Assembly (NCBI GenBank): GCA_020161655.1
Contig: JAIUPC010000005.1
Span: 82,673 to 146,672 of the forward strand
Direction: 5' to 3'
Length of the DNA: 64,000 bases
From: Pseudomonadota bacterium
GTDB taxonomy: Bacteria > Pseudomonadota > Alphaproteobacteria > Rhodobacterales > Rhodobacteraceae
Part shown: positions 63,863 to 64,000 of the stretch, in pieces
Layout of the letters: each line of letters begins with the position of its first letter
Position numbering within the stretch: position 1 is the stretch's first letter
Notes under the pieces: model-generated
The model's database searches: none
What the model saw: the letters and a program-made list of their open reading frames with translations, nothing else
Told to the model about the DNA's origin: nothing
Program-made: the position numbers and the translations under genes

Positions 63863-64000
63863 GAGCATGTCAGACTTAAATTGGAGCATATCCTGCATGG
63901 CGAAGGTAGTTTTGGCATTCGTTTGGGGTGAAGGCGTCGAGCAAGGTTCCGACCCCTCGCCATGAGGCTTCGATGGTGCGTTCTTCCGCTTTGCGGAACA
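63863..64000 (-). mobile_element. IS630-family element, left end and transposase C-terminus (runs off right edge)
   Basis: The minus-strand frame from the window edge to a stop at 63876-63878 reads FRKAEERTIEASWRGVGTLL then DAFTPNECQNYLRHAGYAPI. This is the tail of IS630-type DDE transposases. The element end GAGCATGTCAGAC directly follows TA at 63861-63862, the normal IS630 target. The inserted site equals the TA of the relaxase start region (GCTAAGGGC in the intact copy). Confidence 0.7.

Noticed and set aside
1-64000. CRISPR array, tRNA or rRNA genes
   Set aside because: No regularly spaced repeats and no tRNA- or rRNA-like sequence was noticed by eye; tRNAscan would be decisive for tRNAs.

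Overview
The window is high-GC DNA (about 65% by eye) with the gene content and protein character of an alphaproteobacterium of the Rhodobacterales (Rhodobacter/Paracoccus/Gemmobacter type). The signs are a ChrR/RpoE singlet-oxygen stress pair beside a fatty-acid-modification cluster, an ArsR-ArsC fusion with gapdh-arsJ, a BhcB/BhcD (EutB/EutC)-like pair, and a complete urt/ure block. I see no rRNA, tRNA or CRISPR array. Metabolic operons alternate with wreckage of mobile DNA: relaxase/MobC genes, TA systems and pieces of IS110, IS6, ISNCY, IS630, tyrosine recombinase and conjugation genes. This suggests a large plasmid, a chromid or an island-rich chromosomal stretch.

Layout. 1-282: end of a serine recombinase. 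331-6289: arsenic resistance as two converging units (arsR-arsC fusion, gapdh, arsJ on +; arsR, flavin monooxygenase, MFS on -). 6457-8182: Fic-WGR pair and a mobC remnant. 8307-14124: two sugar-phosphatase-type enzymes next to an AfuABC-like ABC importer whose binding protein lacks the iron-binding tyrosine pair. 14333-19823: accessory region with an AbiE toxin-antitoxin pair, an orphan mobile mystery protein A, and several truncated genes (TraG-like, strawberry-notch-like, IS110, tyrosine recombinase). 19869-26591: an unassigned amino-compound catabolic cluster (EutB-like, EutC-like, GntR, class III PLP enzyme, APH-type kinase, HAD) with a twice-occurring candidate operator. 26592-27268: debris of an ISNCY element lying in a second Fic copy. 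27269-38682: urea ABC transporter urtABCDE and urease ureDA-orf-BCEFG, all on the minus strand.

38985-42649: ParDE-type TA pair, a second WGR gene, and an intact MobC/relaxase pair. 43086-47498: AraC regulator, formylglycine-generating enzyme, Tat-exported sulfatase carrying the FGE target motif, and an outer-membrane-type protein. 47523-48341: an intact-looking IS6 element. 48361-54212: rpoE-chrR-SDR facing a flavin oxidase, DUF1365 and a Cfa-type methyltransferase, with DUF2177 beyond. Three separate promoter-like sites there share TGATC-N18-TA, so the block looks like one RpoE regulon. 54286-63532: AraC-controlled galactoside operon (ABC importer, GH42, GH36). 63533-64000: overlapping fragments of IS110, a second relaxase gene and an IS630 transposase.

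The WGR/mobC junction occurs twice and the start of the relaxase a second time (at the right edge, reversed), so a mobilization module appears to have been duplicated and used as a scaffold for rearrangement. The least explained system is the 19.9-26.6 kb catabolic cluster. The AfuA-like transporter, the Cys-free ArsR-ArsC fusion, the Cys-rich flavin monooxygenase and the RpoE-promoter set also deserve attention.
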